Positions 35,110-46,595 of a stretch of 64,000 bases of DNA are shown piece by piece; the stretch's first letter is position 1, and the number at the start of each line of letters is the position of its first letter. Origin of the DNA: Protula sp. h YS-2021. Its lineage: Eukaryota; Annelida; Polychaeta; Sabellida; Serpulidae. Made by a program: the position numbers and the translations under genes. Location: assembly GCA_949752745.1 (NCBI GenBank), contig OX457027.1, positions 55,432,053-55,496,052 on the forward strand, written 5' to 3'. The notes below the pieces were generated by a model. That model had not been told where the DNA came from and ran no database searches. It worked only from the letters and a program-made list of their open reading frames with translations.

Positions 35110-36440
35110 TTATTTTGCAGAGCTAATTAAGTATGTAAGTGAATATATATATATTCAAAAGCAACGTTATTCATCCAACGTCTATTCAACGTTTTTACAA
35201 ATTGCAACCACAGTTAATGTAGCAGTTTGGTCGACTCGACGTTACAGCCTCACATTGATGTCGGATGGGCTTTGGAATCTTTACTGGGAAATGCACTGCC
35301 AAATTCTGTTTTTTATTTACGGGTATACAGAAAAGGAGCCCGTACACATTCCAAATCAGTAGCATTTTTCTTAATTATATATTCAGTGGAAAAAATACAT
35401 GTACATTTATTAAGTCAAAATTTTTTCTCACTCTTTTATCAGCAGTCCACCAAATTTTGAAGGGAGAGTGACCGCAATGCCTCCTACCCCGCGGAGATTA
35501 AAGATTGTAACAATTGGATGGTACGTTATGCAACGTGACTCGCTTGGGAAGGGATGAGAGAGGCTCTGTTCGCCAGTTCAATTTTTATGTCTTTTCTGAT
35601 AAAGGTTTAATGCAATGTGATCTGTGTTTATTTCCAGTCTATTGCTTGTAGTTTTTGGGAAGGGTACAATGGAGGTACAATGGAATAGAATCTGTACCCC
35701 AATCTTAATATTTATCACATTTGTCACAGCAACAATGCTTTTGTTTGGCCACTATCATTAGGAAGTAAAAATTTTAAGCGAGGGTGGAGGTCAGGAAAGG
35801 GGAGCGTTTGTGAAATTTTAAGCATGGACGTTGCATCAAGATTGAATAGACAGTCTCACGAGGCGTCGGATCAAGATCTGTTTTTGTCTGCTTGTGGAAG
35901 TCGAAACAGCTTCTACTTTCTGGCGTTTGATAGGCGTCGTTTATCTGGCTTCTAATCAATATTAATCTAGAATCACTGTCTACACCTTGGCAGTCATAGT
36001 GTGGTCACCATTCGAACACAGTACCCCCAGTTCGGTTATCCGACTATCCAGAACACACATTAAATTGAATTGAATTCTTGAATTCTCATACTTTACGTCC
36101 TTGCTTTTATTTATTTTCGAAGTGACTTGTCATGGCTACCACTTCCGGTGAGTGATAACTTGTTTTAATGTGATAACGACGAATATACGAAAAGCAACGC
36201 GAAAAGGCCTTGCTTGCCCAACGTCTATCCAACGTTGCATCATCAGATGTTGACAAGACGTTGATCTATGGTTACGATCATCAGATGTTGACAAGACGTT
36301 GATCTATGGTTACGATCATCAGATGTTGACAAGACGTTGATCTATGGTTACGATCAATCACAACCAACTAAGAACAGAGTTAATGTGGTGAGGTCTGGTC
36401 GACGCCGCAACCTTTAGTCGACGTTGGATTGACCTCAGAA
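35110..36440. repeat. Two related 'CAACGTCTATYCAACGTT' segments
   Basis: At 35,150-35,260 and 36,170-36,440 the same order recurs: 'AAAAGCAACG', 'CCAACGTCTAT(T/C)CAACGTT', 'AGTTAATGT' and 'TGGTCGAC'. The second copy is expanded by the 38-bp tandem repeat. These could be copies of one non-autonomous element; the ends are not defined. Confidence 0.5.
36239..36352. repeat. 38-bp tandem repeat, three identical units
   Basis: Three identical 38-bp units (ATCATCAGATGTTGACAAGA, then CGTTGATCTATGGTTACG) start at 36,239, 36,277 and 36,315. Identity among units shows recent expansion. Confidence 0.95.
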
Positions 36441-36813
36441 TGTTTACTGCTTACTGTTATGTTTGTTTCTCGTGTGCTATCATTCTCTATATATATACTG
36501 ATACACTTAATTGGCTTTGCAATATAATTAAAGGCCCAGTTCACGTGAGTTCTGAAAACCAGTTACACGTGTATTATCCAAAATCACAGAGGTGTTGAAA
36601 ACAGCTCCTCATCACTACACACTAGTATGCATGGCTTTTAAACGATATTAAAATTGAAAAACGTCACATCCTTTTTAGAAAATGCTAGCCATCCCCAATT
36701 AATCAAGCTTCATTAATTATGCTTTGACATTTTCTTTAAATATTAAAGTTTTTCTGTTTTATTCCAAAAGTCAAACAAAGGGAATTCCACGCCATATGTT
36801 CTCTATAGGGTTG

Positions 36814-36865
36814 GTACAAATGATTGAGAAACTGACCGGAAGTGACGTCATGAAGTGACGTCATT
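36814..36865 (+). promoter_or_regulatory. ETS/CRE-like promoter module, plus orientation
   Basis: It contains 'GGTTGGTACAAATGAT', 'ACCGGAAGT' (ETS-like, 36,835-36,843) and two perfect TGACGTCA sites (36,843-36,850 and 36,856-36,863). The same module occurs inverted at 38,772-38,835. It points toward the Cys-rich ORF at 37,046. Confidence 0.55.
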
Positions 36866-37045
36866 ATGTGCCTTCCTGAAACCTGTTATTAGCGCCCCCC
36901 TCTCCTCACACCTGTAATAAAAAATCTGAGTCAGAATGCACCCTGAGTCACCATACACGCGTGTGGTTATACATGGACAGTGTGTGCCCATGCATGGACA
37001 GTGTGTGCGCTCTCTGGAAAAACTTCATAAGCGCATTTCCGTTTT

Positions 37046-37230
37046 ATGCATTATAAGCAGTTTTGTTATCGTTGTTGTGGATACTGTGTAGGTGATCTAA
37101 AAAAAATTATGGAGATTCATTATGGAAAAAAGGACAAGTACTACCTTGTTTTTTATCCCCGCTGTGGATATTGTGTGCACGGTGTAGAAAAAGACAAAAC
37201 AAAAAACCATAGAATTTCATTCATTCAGGT
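37046..37230 (+). CDS. Putative Cys-rich small exon/ORF
   Basis: The ATG opens 'MHYKQFCYRCCGYCVGDLKK' and continues to 'YPRCGYCVHGVEKDKT'. 'CGYCV' occurs twice, giving an internal duplication of a C-x2-C motif. At 37,231 a strong donor appears (TTCAG|GTGAGT). Beyond it the frame runs only into a Pro-rich artefact of the C-rich repeat. It lies about 180 bp downstream of the ETS/CRE module and converges on zinc-finger copy 3. No family recognised. Could be chance. Confidence 0.35.
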
Positions 37231-37261
37231 GAGTGTACAGCTTCTCAAACCTTGTCGTCCG

Positions 37262-37420
37262 TCTCCGCCCCCCCCCCCCCCCCCATCAAGCCTGTTATTA
37301 TCGTCTGACCCCCCTCCCACCCATCAAACCTGTTACTATCGTCCGACCCTCCCCCTCAAACCTGTTATTACCGTCCGATCCCCTCAAATCTGATATTATT
37401 GTCCACCCTCCCCCCACGTA
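37262..37420. repeat. ~36-bp C-rich tandem repeat
   Basis: Four imperfect units of '(A/C)TCAAACCTGTTATTA(T/C)CGTCCGA' separated by C-runs, the first being 14-15 C long. The Pro-rich ORFs across it are not genes. Confidence 0.8.
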
Positions 37421-37716
37421 ATCGATGACGTCATAGATGGGTATGATGTAAGAGAGATAGTCAACAGCCCATTACTTCAAAATTTCTGGACTGATTTTAA
37501 CCATGTTTTTAGCAAAGTATTCAATAAGACTTTAAATTTTTTATTGATGATGGCATTTACTAAAAAATTTCACAGAAGCATCACTTTAAAGCTCTTACAT
37601 CGATTTAACCATGTTTTTGCCAAACTATTCAGCAGGACTTTGTCATTAAGGGTAAACTGAATGTTGCAATTTCATGTGGGAAGAACGTTGAAAAAGCAAT
37701 ATATATATTGAATAGT

Positions 37717-37722
37717 TTTATT
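37717..37722 (-). terminator. Poly(A) signal of zinc-finger copy 3
   Basis: AATAAA on the minus strand lies about 40 bp past the stop of the zinc-finger ORF. The surrounding 50 bases ('ATACACTTTGAAGACAGCG') match the 3' flank of copy 2 at 22,577-22,600. Confidence 0.5.
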
Positions 37723-37760
37723 AATACACTTTGAAGACAGCGTTTAAATCAATCACAATA

Positions 37761-38640
37761 TTACAACATTTGTTGATTTACAAAGTCTTTATTATAAAGT
37801 TTAGTTAAATAAGTATATTGTTCTTCATCTGTTTCACACTTTTCTACCTCACTGTCACCCACATCACTTTCTTCGTCGCTGCCTTCATCATTCTCCACCT
37901 CATCTAGAAGCTCTTCAAACAATACATCGTTTCTTCTTATAGCCACCTTCAGCGCCTTTGAGTACTCATAAAGTTTTTCATCAACAAAGTAATTAATGTC
38001 TTCTAAAATGGTTTGATAATGTTCGCTCTGTTCTAGACTTTGGTTATATTTGAATAGTCTCATAAATATTTGTTTTAGTCCACGCTTATAAATGGGTCGA
38101 AGGTCATCACTTGGTCTTTCACGTGCATATTCAAGCCCGTGTTCTTCATATTCTGAAACCTTTTCTTGAAATTTGCCACCATGGTCATCGTAGACTTCTT
38201 GGAACATGTTACACCAAACGTAGTCTGTTTTTTACTCCCTTCTAGAACTGCTGTTATCGTCACCCTCGCCACAATGTTCCATATGTTTGAACAAAGCTTC
38301 TTGACTGTTGTATAACGCACCACACTCTATACAAGCATGTGCATTCTTTTCAGTCATGTTGACGCTTTGACTTTCCATAGACTCATTTAAAGACTCATTT
38401 AAAGTGTCCGTGATAAGCGTTTTTATTCGTTTTTCCATATCCATCTCCATTGATCCATTCACAACTGAAGTGTGTGCATGCATTAAGTGTCTTCTAAGAC
38501 TTTGTGGCAAATGGTAAGATTTCGAACAAATGTTGCATTGATACATCCTTTCGGTTCCACATCCAGTTCTCTAATGATACAAAAGTCTTTGAATGTCAAT
38601 ATATATATGACAACAATGGTAGCACCAACAATGGTAACAA
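37761..38640 (-). pseudogene. Membrane/zinc-finger protein (copy 3), near-intact body
   Basis: From the ATG at 38,546, one frame of 262 codons reaches TAA at 37,761 with a single internal TAA at 38,232. The first finger is 'CNICSKSYHLPQSLRRH', then 'LMHAH' (C4, C7, H20, H25). The second is 'CIECGALYNSQEALFKH', then 'MEHC' (C2HC). Then come a helical region ('FQEKVSEYEEHGLEY', 'LEQSEHYQTILEDINYFVDE') and a Glu/Asp-rich tail. Upstream of the ATG, the 'GCGTER' codons and a hydrophobic Val/Ile run (38,640-38,590) correspond to the membrane segment of copy 1, but a TAG and an AT-slippage frameshift separate them. Function unknown: the zinc fingers suggest nucleic-acid or protein binding, and the anchor suggests a membrane-tethered product. 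Confidence 0.7.
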
Positions 38641-38678
38641 CTGTTGTTGCCACAACAACGTTAGCACATCATAACTTC

Positions 38679-38835
38679 ACTTCCGGTCGGTTTTTTTATC
38701 ATGTATCCCAACCCTTTCCAAAACAGACTGTATGCTCTTGCAACGTTGCCAGAACATACATTGCCTAAACAGATGACGTCACTTTATGACGCAACTTCCG
38801 GTCGGTTTTATATCTATCATTTATACCAACCTATA
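38679..38835 (-). promoter_or_regulatory. Duplicated ETS/CRE-like module upstream of zinc-finger copy 3
   Basis: On the minus strand, 'GACCGGAAGT' occurs at 38,802-38,794 with 'TGCGTCATAAAGTGACGTCAT' next to it (TGACGTCA at 38,774-38,781), and again at 38,687-38,679. The upstream 'TATAGGTTGGTATAAATGAT' matches the plus-strand module at 36,814. Likely promoter elements of the zinc-finger gene. Confidence 0.5.
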
Positions 38836-38839
38836 CATC

Positions 38840-38874
38840 ACATACATGTATGTTCTGGATACGTATCCAGAACA
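38840..38874. repeat. Overlapping perfect palindromes (14 bp and 24 bp)
   Basis: ACATACATGTATGT (38,840-38,853) abuts a 24-bp perfect palindrome at 38,851-38,874 whose half is TGTTCTGGATAC. They lie just upstream of the promoter module, so dimeric-protein binding sites are plausible. Confidence 0.85.
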
Positions 38875-39154
38875 GACCATAGAAAACGTATACTATACCC
38901 CTACTATTCGTTAAAAGAAGTGATATAAATGAAATGTGGCTTGCCCAGGACATCCTTCGAATTTCCAAGTAGTACCGAAGTTAACATCTTCAGAAACTGA
39001 TCAACTGGTCATGTTTATAATGAAAAGACCTAAGCGTCTTCCTGGTGCAGATATAACAAATGCTGTAGTTATTTAATCTTCAAAATAATTCAGATATGCA
39101 ACTTTTCAAGTGCAAACACCACTCATTGTACAGTGTGTTGTGCTTGTGACCATT

Positions 39155-39232
39155 TTGATCGATTGAGTGATAGACTGATGGATGGATGGATGGATCGATC
39201 GATTGATCTATGGATTGATTGATTAAATCGCA
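39155..39232. repeat. GATG/GATC/GATT tetranucleotide repeat
   Basis: Imperfect tetramer array (GATGGATGGATGGATCGATC, GATTGATTGATT). Seen directly. The Ser/His/Ile ORF across it is an artefact. From 38,940 to 40,160 nothing else is recognisable. Confidence 0.85.
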
Positions 39233-40159
39233 GCCTGACCAAATGGTTTGCCATTCGGACAGGATAACATTGCGATATTAAAACGCATGGTAAAAACCAC
39301 ATTTCCACGCTTATTGGTAACCACGTAGAAATCAGCATTCTACCGGGCGAACCGGTCCTGACCATCCCTATCTCATCCCTGACCAAGACCCCGCTATGTT
39401 GTCTGCCCAGAGCCATCCTGATGCATCCCTGTGATAATTCAGTTTATGTGTTATGACTCCCATTGCCCCAGAAATTTTATGGTCTAAGGCTTTGATTATT
39501 TGGTCATAAACTACCCCACCTGAATCATGCTCCTGCCCATCCCTTAATTTGCGGAATCAGTTCGTTTGGCCCCAAGTTCTTTTGCAAATATATGCTTACG
39601 TATTCAGTTTTCTTTTCCTATTCCGATCTTGCAACCCAACAATTCCTTTCGTTTTTGCCTGGACGTCAGTCCCCTCACTTTCCAGTTTTCTGGTGAATAG
39701 GATATTCTATGGAGATGAAAGATTAAGTATGTATTTTGTGCAATATGATATTTTTCACCAGTCAATAGGAGTGGTGCAAATAGCAAGTTAAAAGTCATTA
39801 CCACTGTAGCGTGTATAGCTATATCGTAAAATCTGTACGCTTACGCAAAAACATGGTTTCTTCTGCAGAAAAACTCCCAAGTGCGACGGAAGGGGAAGAG
39901 ACAGAAGTGATTTGTAAACTGTCGAGTATGTCAGAACCTACAGTTTTTATTATCTCAGTAGATTCGCAGCACAAATGAGCGATAATAGCTGTTGTTAAGC
40001 ACGTGAAACAACACACTCGGGGTACATTCTTTTGGGGATCTCAGGAAACTGAGAATCCACTCTGCAAACAGACCAGAGAAGCTTCAGAGACACAGTTCAA
40101 AAGAACACGGCTAAAAAAATCGAGAAACAAAAAACAAATCTAGTTATTTGGTGCTTATT

Positions 40160-42606
40160 TCAGATTAGCTCCGAGTCAGCCCTAGCTCCGAGTAGCTCTG
40201 ACTTGTATAACATCGTATATCTCTCTGTCAGAGCTACGAAGCCTTCCATTGTTACGCTAATAGGGATCGACTTTGAATGTTCTGAGGCACGAATTCTGCG
40301 CGCCAGTCCCAATAATTCAAACATTAACTGAAAGTTCACGCACAAAATACCCTTTTTCCAAAATAGGCACAATTTTTAGTGAGCTGCATATTTCTTATTT
40401 GTTCATAAAAGTGCAGAAAAATTACCTTCCGCACCCACCTGTCAAATGTTTGTTTACATTCCGGCCTTTAAATGTCACATGGCTAAAGTCAGATGACCAA
40501 AAATTTAAATAAAGGGGTCATAGTTTATTTTAAAATATATACTAAAATAGTTGTTAAATGCAGAGTTAGGTATAAATTTATTTTGTATACGCACAATATT
40601 TGACGTTTTATTTTTTACGTTCTTTTTGAAATATCAATTCCAAAGTTTTTGGTGGATAATTGCAAAAATTATTGTTTCTCTTTCACGTAATAAAGTATGA
40701 TCCCTGTATACAAACAAATGTCAATTATTGCGGGAGAATTGTGGTTATTTCCGTGTTATTTTCTTTTAAAGAAAGCGTAACACAGAAGTTGTGAATCATT
40801 ACCGTTGTACTTTGAGGGCCTTTAGTAAAAAATGCCAATAAAGACTTGTGGGTCGTTGAATCGCGCATAAAGTAGCCACAGAGGTGCCTCAGAGCGAGCG
40901 AGTTGCTTGTCGTTATATACAAGGAGAGAAACATAAAATTGAACAGCACATCGTAATTGCCAAAACTGAAAATGTCTTCTTTCAATGCGAGAACAGCGTT
41001 TGCGGCGGTTGTTCGATGTTTATTTACAAACTTTAAGCCATGCCATTCACTATTACATTCTTATAATATGTCATAAGATTTTTCATCAGCCAACAGACGA
41101 GTTTCTAATTTAACCAATTACGATGTGCTGGCCAATTTGAATGTTCCTTGCCTTGTAGCGAGGCTTTGAAGCGGTGCTCGGAAATTTTGTAGAGTACCGC
41201 TTCTTGGAGCTAAGTCAGCCCTGACTTGTATGACGTCGTATACCTCTCTGTCAGAGCACCCACCTGTCAAATGTTTGTTTACATTCTGGCCTTTAAATGT
41301 CACGTGACCAAAGTCAAGTGACCGAAAATTTAAATAAAAGGGTTATAGTTTATTTGTAAAATATATACTAAAATAGTTCATAGATGCAGAATTACGTATA
41401 AATGTATTTTGTACACCCACAATATTTGACTTTATATTTTTTAGGTTCTTTTTGAAATATTAATTTAAAAGTTTCTTTTTTGTGGATAATTGCCAAAAAA
41501 TTTTCACGTAATAAAGTATGCTCCCTGCATACAAACAAATGTCAATTATTGCGGAAGATTTGGGGGTTATTTCCGTATTATTTTCTTTTAAAGAAAGCGT
41601 AACACAGAAGTTGTATATGATTACCGTTGTACTTTGAGGGCCTTAAACAAATGCCAATAAAAACTTATGGGTCGTTGAGTCTTGCACAAAGAAGCCACAG
41701 GGGTGCCTCAAAGCGAGCGCAGTTGACTTGCTTATCGTTATATAGCGAAGCTTTGAAGCGGGCCTGGAAACTTTTTAGCGCACCGCTTCTTGGATGTAAT
41801 TTCAGATAAATATGTAGTTTATTAGCTCCGAGTCAGCCCTGACTTGTATAACATCGTATATGTATCTCTCAGAGCTATGAAGCGTTCCATTGTTCCACTA
41901 ATAGGGGTCAATTTCATATGTTATGAGGCACGAATCCTGCATACCAGTTCCTATTATTCAAACATTTACAGAAAGTTCATGCCCAATATACCCTTTTTGT
42001 AAAACAGGGACAATTTTTAGTGAGCTGTATATCTTTTATTTGTTCATAAAAGTGCAGAAAAGTTAGCTTCCGCCGCCACCTGTCAAATGTTTGTTTACAT
42101 TCTGGCCCTTAAATGTCACGTGACCAAAGTCAAGTGACCAAAAATTCAAATAAAGGGATTATAGTTGATTTGTAAAATATATACTAAAATAATTAAAATT
42201 ACGTATAAATTTATTTTGTGCACCCACAATATTTGACTTTATATTTTTTACGTTCTCTTTGAAATATCAATTTAAAAGTTTTTTTGTGGATAATTGCAAA
42301 AATTATTGTTACTGTTTACGTAATAAAGTATGCTCTCTGAAACAAATGTCAATTATTGTGGGAGATTTGTGGTTATTTCCGTATTATTTTCTTTTAAAGA
42401 AGGCGTAACACAAACTATATATTATTACCGTTGTACGAGGGCCTTTAGCAAATGCCAATAAAGACTTATGGGTCGTTGAATCTCGAACAAAGTAGCCACA
42501 AGTGCCTCAAAGCGAGCGCAGTTGACTTGCTTATCGTTATATAGCGAGGATTTGAAGCCGTGCGTGGAAACTTTGTATCGTACCGCTTCTTGGAGCTATT
42601 AATTTA
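40160..42606. repeat. Large tandem array: three ~0.6-1.04-kb units
   Basis: Units start with 'AGCTCCGAGTCAGCC' or 'GAGCTAAGTCAGCCCTGACTTGTAT' at 40,164, 41,205 and 41,823. Each ends with 'ACCGCTTCTTGGA(G/T)' (41,199; about 41,783; 42,593). Shared landmarks include 'CCACCTGTCAAATGTTTGTT', 'AAATATATACTAAAATA', 'ACGTAATAAAGTATG', 'TTGCGGGAGA' and 'GGGTCGTTGA'. The first unit is about 1,041 bp, the second about 618 bp (internal deletion), the third about 780 bp. No intact ORF is conserved among units, so this is a satellite-like or segmental triplication. Confidence 0.85.
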
Positions 42607-45100
42607 TATGCCCAGAAATTAGTTCCGAGTGACCCTGTTCCATCACCTCTCTTCTATCCGGACTAGTCCCTCTTCTGTGGAGGTGGGAGTCACCTGGGAC
42701 TACCCAGAAATATATCCTGTGACAATCGTTTGTTGGAAATAGGTTGAAATGTGATCTGTTTCACCTAATAAAGTCCCTGCCACGTCAGAAGGACCGACGG
42801 CGATACAGATTCGACGTCAACCTATAATTATTGAGGTTAAACCTTTGGGTCATCTTCTATTTCACTATACGTAGTGCAGTCACATCTAAAATCCTCCTTG
42901 AACTAAATATCTACTCGTAAATATCTATATTTCATATGCATTATGGCAAATAAGTTGTAGAAATGCCTTTTTTACATTTTCGACATCTTGTATGTGACTT
43001 TCTCCAGAGAAAGTTTCCGAGGCAAAAACGTCTCTAGATAACGAGAAACTATCCAAAAGAACACCCCCTCGTGTTTCCGAGAGTCTCTTGGTTTTCCGAG
43101 ACGGTCCAAAAGAACGTACCCACCTACATCTGGAAAGAGTGTCGTTGCCATCTTTGAACAATCACTTTTGGCAGCGGTGCTGCCACTTGATACTTTATTT
43201 AAAGTATCATACTTTATGTCGAGGAAAGTCCGAAATGATGCTTTATATACCTTATTGATACTTTGTTTTGATGTTGATACATTTTGATACTTACTAAATT
43301 TTTATTTTGCCTAGTTTTTATTTATATCTGATGATAACCCTTGGAAATTGTATATATATTTTTTATGTATATTTTGTTTATATTTTTTAATTATTGTTTT
43401 GTTTTTTTGTTTTTTTTTTTTGAAAGCTGATAGGAACCAGTTAAATGTATTATTGCTTTAAAACACATGTAATCATTTTGTCACATTCTTTCGTAGTACT
43501 TGTATCGAAAAATTTGTTCGGCTATGTAACCAAGTTTCTTATTTTGACCTTTTGATGTTGATGAAATAAAATTTTTTATCAGCTATTGACAGGTTTTGAA
43601 GTCATTTGATGTTAAGGATGGAAGGGTCTAATATACTGCGTAATTATAGTCGTATACGTACAGGTTGTGTGGGGGAGGAGTTTGAAGTAAAGCATACACA
43701 ATTTGTTCAGTCGAAAAAGGAAAACTGCCGAATTTGGGCATACATCCTTTATGTTTGTCAAATTAACGTTCCCATTCGCCTATTTTATTTTTGCTCACAT
43801 ATTTTCACAAAAGTTCTTTATTTTCAGGTTTTTTCGTTATTTTTAGCAATTTGTTTATACTTTATTTATACGTTTTTGTCTATAAAATAATAATTTATTG
43901 ATAGTGTATCTCGGATCTTGAGGTACTTTATTTACACCCCTTTGATACTTTAATTTTGACATTTTGGAGTACAGCACTGAGCTGATAAACAAACCGTTTT
44001 CGACTGCCGAAACGGTATTGTCTGAGAACAATATTGTATTCTACTTTATTGGTTTTTGAAAAGTATAAAATTTAACAGATTGTAATCGTAATATAATGCG
44101 AAGAAATAATGCTAGAAAACATGGGCTGTACAATTTTAGTTGACACAAAAATCTAAATATGCTGGATAAAACCGAGGTGATAATATAAGATTTTAAAATT
44201 GGCATGTGGGATTTTTTTTGCTTCATCCCAATCACAGTAAAAAGGAAATAACTGATTTATTTGATCGCTTTCCATGATAAAAGTTTCTGTGTGTGATTTA
44301 ATGTCAATTTTAAAAATTGCCGACATCCTGCTCCAATGCTGAGCTTTTAAACTGTCAATAAAATCGTGAAACGTCCACTAAAAGGACCGTATTTGAGTTG
44401 ACAACAGGGTTTAAAACAACGTGAACTTTAATTATACTCATCGTTTAAACAATTTCGAGAGCTGATAATTTATTTTTAAGTATACGAAAAATGACATATT
44501 TTAACTCCTGGTTAGTGAGTGCTAACTGCTTCAAATCTTCACATTTTGGATAAATTTCTTAGTTTCTGCATTTTAATCGTTAAAACTAAATTGAAAAAAG
44601 CAAATGCTTTTGCAAAGAAGTTTTTAAAATGCATGTTAAACTGATATTTCATATTTTTGTTGAATCTGGTTTAGATTTTGAGCGACAGTTTGGTAGATGT
44701 TGGAAAAAAAAAATTTATTATTTATAAGTATAAAAGGAATGATGTACAAAAGGTTAAATCAGAACTGTTTTAAAATACATTGAAGGTAAATTGCTGCATG
44801 TTGTCCTCTTTTTTAACAGTTCATACATATGCTAATTTTGAAGAAACTACCGGCAAACTTGCGTCAAAGAGGGCACCGTGATTTCTGCTATGTGTGCCTG
44901 CTAAGCGATGCGGGGCAAAAGTAAACAACCCTGTAATAGGATAATATTCGACACTCTTTCGAGGTGCATTCTTTGTAACACATGTCCTTGACCTTCGTCA
45001 AATTCAAAACCGGAACAGATGGTAAAATTAGTGGCAGAAAATTTAAAAATCAATTACTATCCGATATTATTACAAAATCGTAATATTTTCCATAGCCAGA
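42607..45100. other. Non-coding AT-rich region
   Basis: No gene supported. 'CTATCCAAAAGAAC' / 'GGTCCAAAAGAACG' phrases near 43,046 and 43,105 and repeated 'TTGATACTTT' words at 43,180-43,960 are the only repetitive hints. Confidence 0.4.
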
Positions 45101-45103
45101 ATT

Positions 45104-45500
45104 ATATGTCTCCCCCTAAGGGAGACATATATAGCATTTGGTGTGTCCGTCTGTCTGTCCGTCCGTTTTTCTTCATTTCCGTTGAAAATGTATTTTTGGC
45201 GAATTTTTCAATTTTTGATTTTTAACTTTTTTTGGCCATAATTGTTGCGATGTCTCCGAAACAGTTTGTTAGATTAGGCTGAAACATGGCAAGAAGAACC
45301 CATATGTAGTGGAAATGTTTACTGCGAAGTTTTTCTTCATTTTCTGTAAAAATGTATTTTTGGCGATTTTTTCCCACGTGAGACATATCCGTTTTTGTTT
45401 TAACAAAAACACTGGCCAATCTAGTTTGTAATTTGTGCGTAGACGTGCCGAATGGTTACAGTAGGTCCAAATTAGTGAAATTGAAAAGAACATCTTCCGT
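45104..45500 (+). repeat. Hairpin-headed dispersed repeat
   Basis: It starts with an 11-bp inverted repeat (ATATGTCTCCC / GGGAGACATAT, 5-nt spacer), then a 'GTCCGTCTGTCTGTCCGTCC' tract and a duplicated 'TTTTCTTCATTT(C/T)(C/T)GT.AAAATGTATTTTTGGCGA'. A structurally similar head is at 46,596-46,660. Probably non-autonomous elements. Confidence 0.55.
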
Positions 45501-46595
45501 GACTGAAAACAATTTTTATTTGTGAAGTATCGTAAAATGAGAGATATTTGAGTCGAAAGGGCTGAGAAATTTGCACCTGACTTATTAATTTAGTTAGAAT
45601 TGATCGTTGCGTTGTCACCAATTACTAACTTCTCTAAGCACTTCTGTCTCCTCTCCCTGACATACCCAAATTGGTGAAATGAAAACAAACATCTTCCGTA
45701 GTCATAAACAGTTTTATTTTGTCAAATGTGACAAAAGAAGGACTATTTAAGTCGAAAGGGTTGCCAAATTTACATCTGGCTTATTTAGTGGAGTCGAAAC
45801 TTGGCATACTGTTGTCACTAATTATGCTCTACTGCAACCAATTTTATCTCCTCTCCTACAATATTTGCAAAGAAAAAGTGATAAAAGTGCGTTTCTGTCC
45901 CAAACAGTTTCGTTGCGAAGGGAAATCCCGTTCAGCTAATTGGTTAACCTGCTATTATGACGTCCGTGCGTATGAAAGAATGGAAATGGAACAAATCTAA
46001 ATCTAACGTTAATAACAAAAGCTAAGATATTTCCGAACTTTTCTCGATTAAAATATAATAACTGTTCATCAAATTTGTTAAACAAAGCGTTTCATCTCCA
46101 CATTTCGCTCCTCTCGAAGTATAACGTAGCGTGTTATAAGTCAGATCCTAATTTCTGCAGCCTTCAATGTCATTAAAAAGCGAAATATCTTGCCAGTGTG
46201 TATCTGTTTGTAAACTTCCTATGACTTTCAATAAATAGTGTCCTTGGAATCAGTTATTATCTGTTTTTCATACTAAGTTATGGAAACGTTATGGAAATGA
46301 CACAGCGATATTTAAATAGAATAGATATAAATCTTAATAACTTTTACAAATCCTAAACTTTTCCCAAACTTTCTTTTTAAAAATATAATAGTTCTTCATT
46401 AAAACCTATTATGAAAGTTTTGTCTTTGAAAAAAAAAGTTTTATGCGCAAAATTGTCGTTTGATAGGGGCCCAATTTCCATATTGCTGGGCACCAAATAT
46501 CGCTCCTGTAGTATTTATAGCATTCATTTGTCTATCACTTGCCCGTGAACAACGGAATGGTTGAGTGTCAGTGTTTTTTCCCATATAAAATATTT

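Noticed and set aside
37046..37421. Pro-rich C-terminal extension of the Cys-rich ORF
   Set aside because: Derived from the C-rich tandem repeat; a splice donor at 37,231 ends the plausible exon.
39123..39416. 97-codon minus-strand ORF rich in Ser/Ile/His
   Set aside because: Its C-terminal third is the GATG/GATT simple repeat and the rest lacks any recognisable domain.
40725..40985. 86-codon minus-strand ORF in the 1-kb tandem unit
   Set aside because: Not conserved as an ORF in the other two units.
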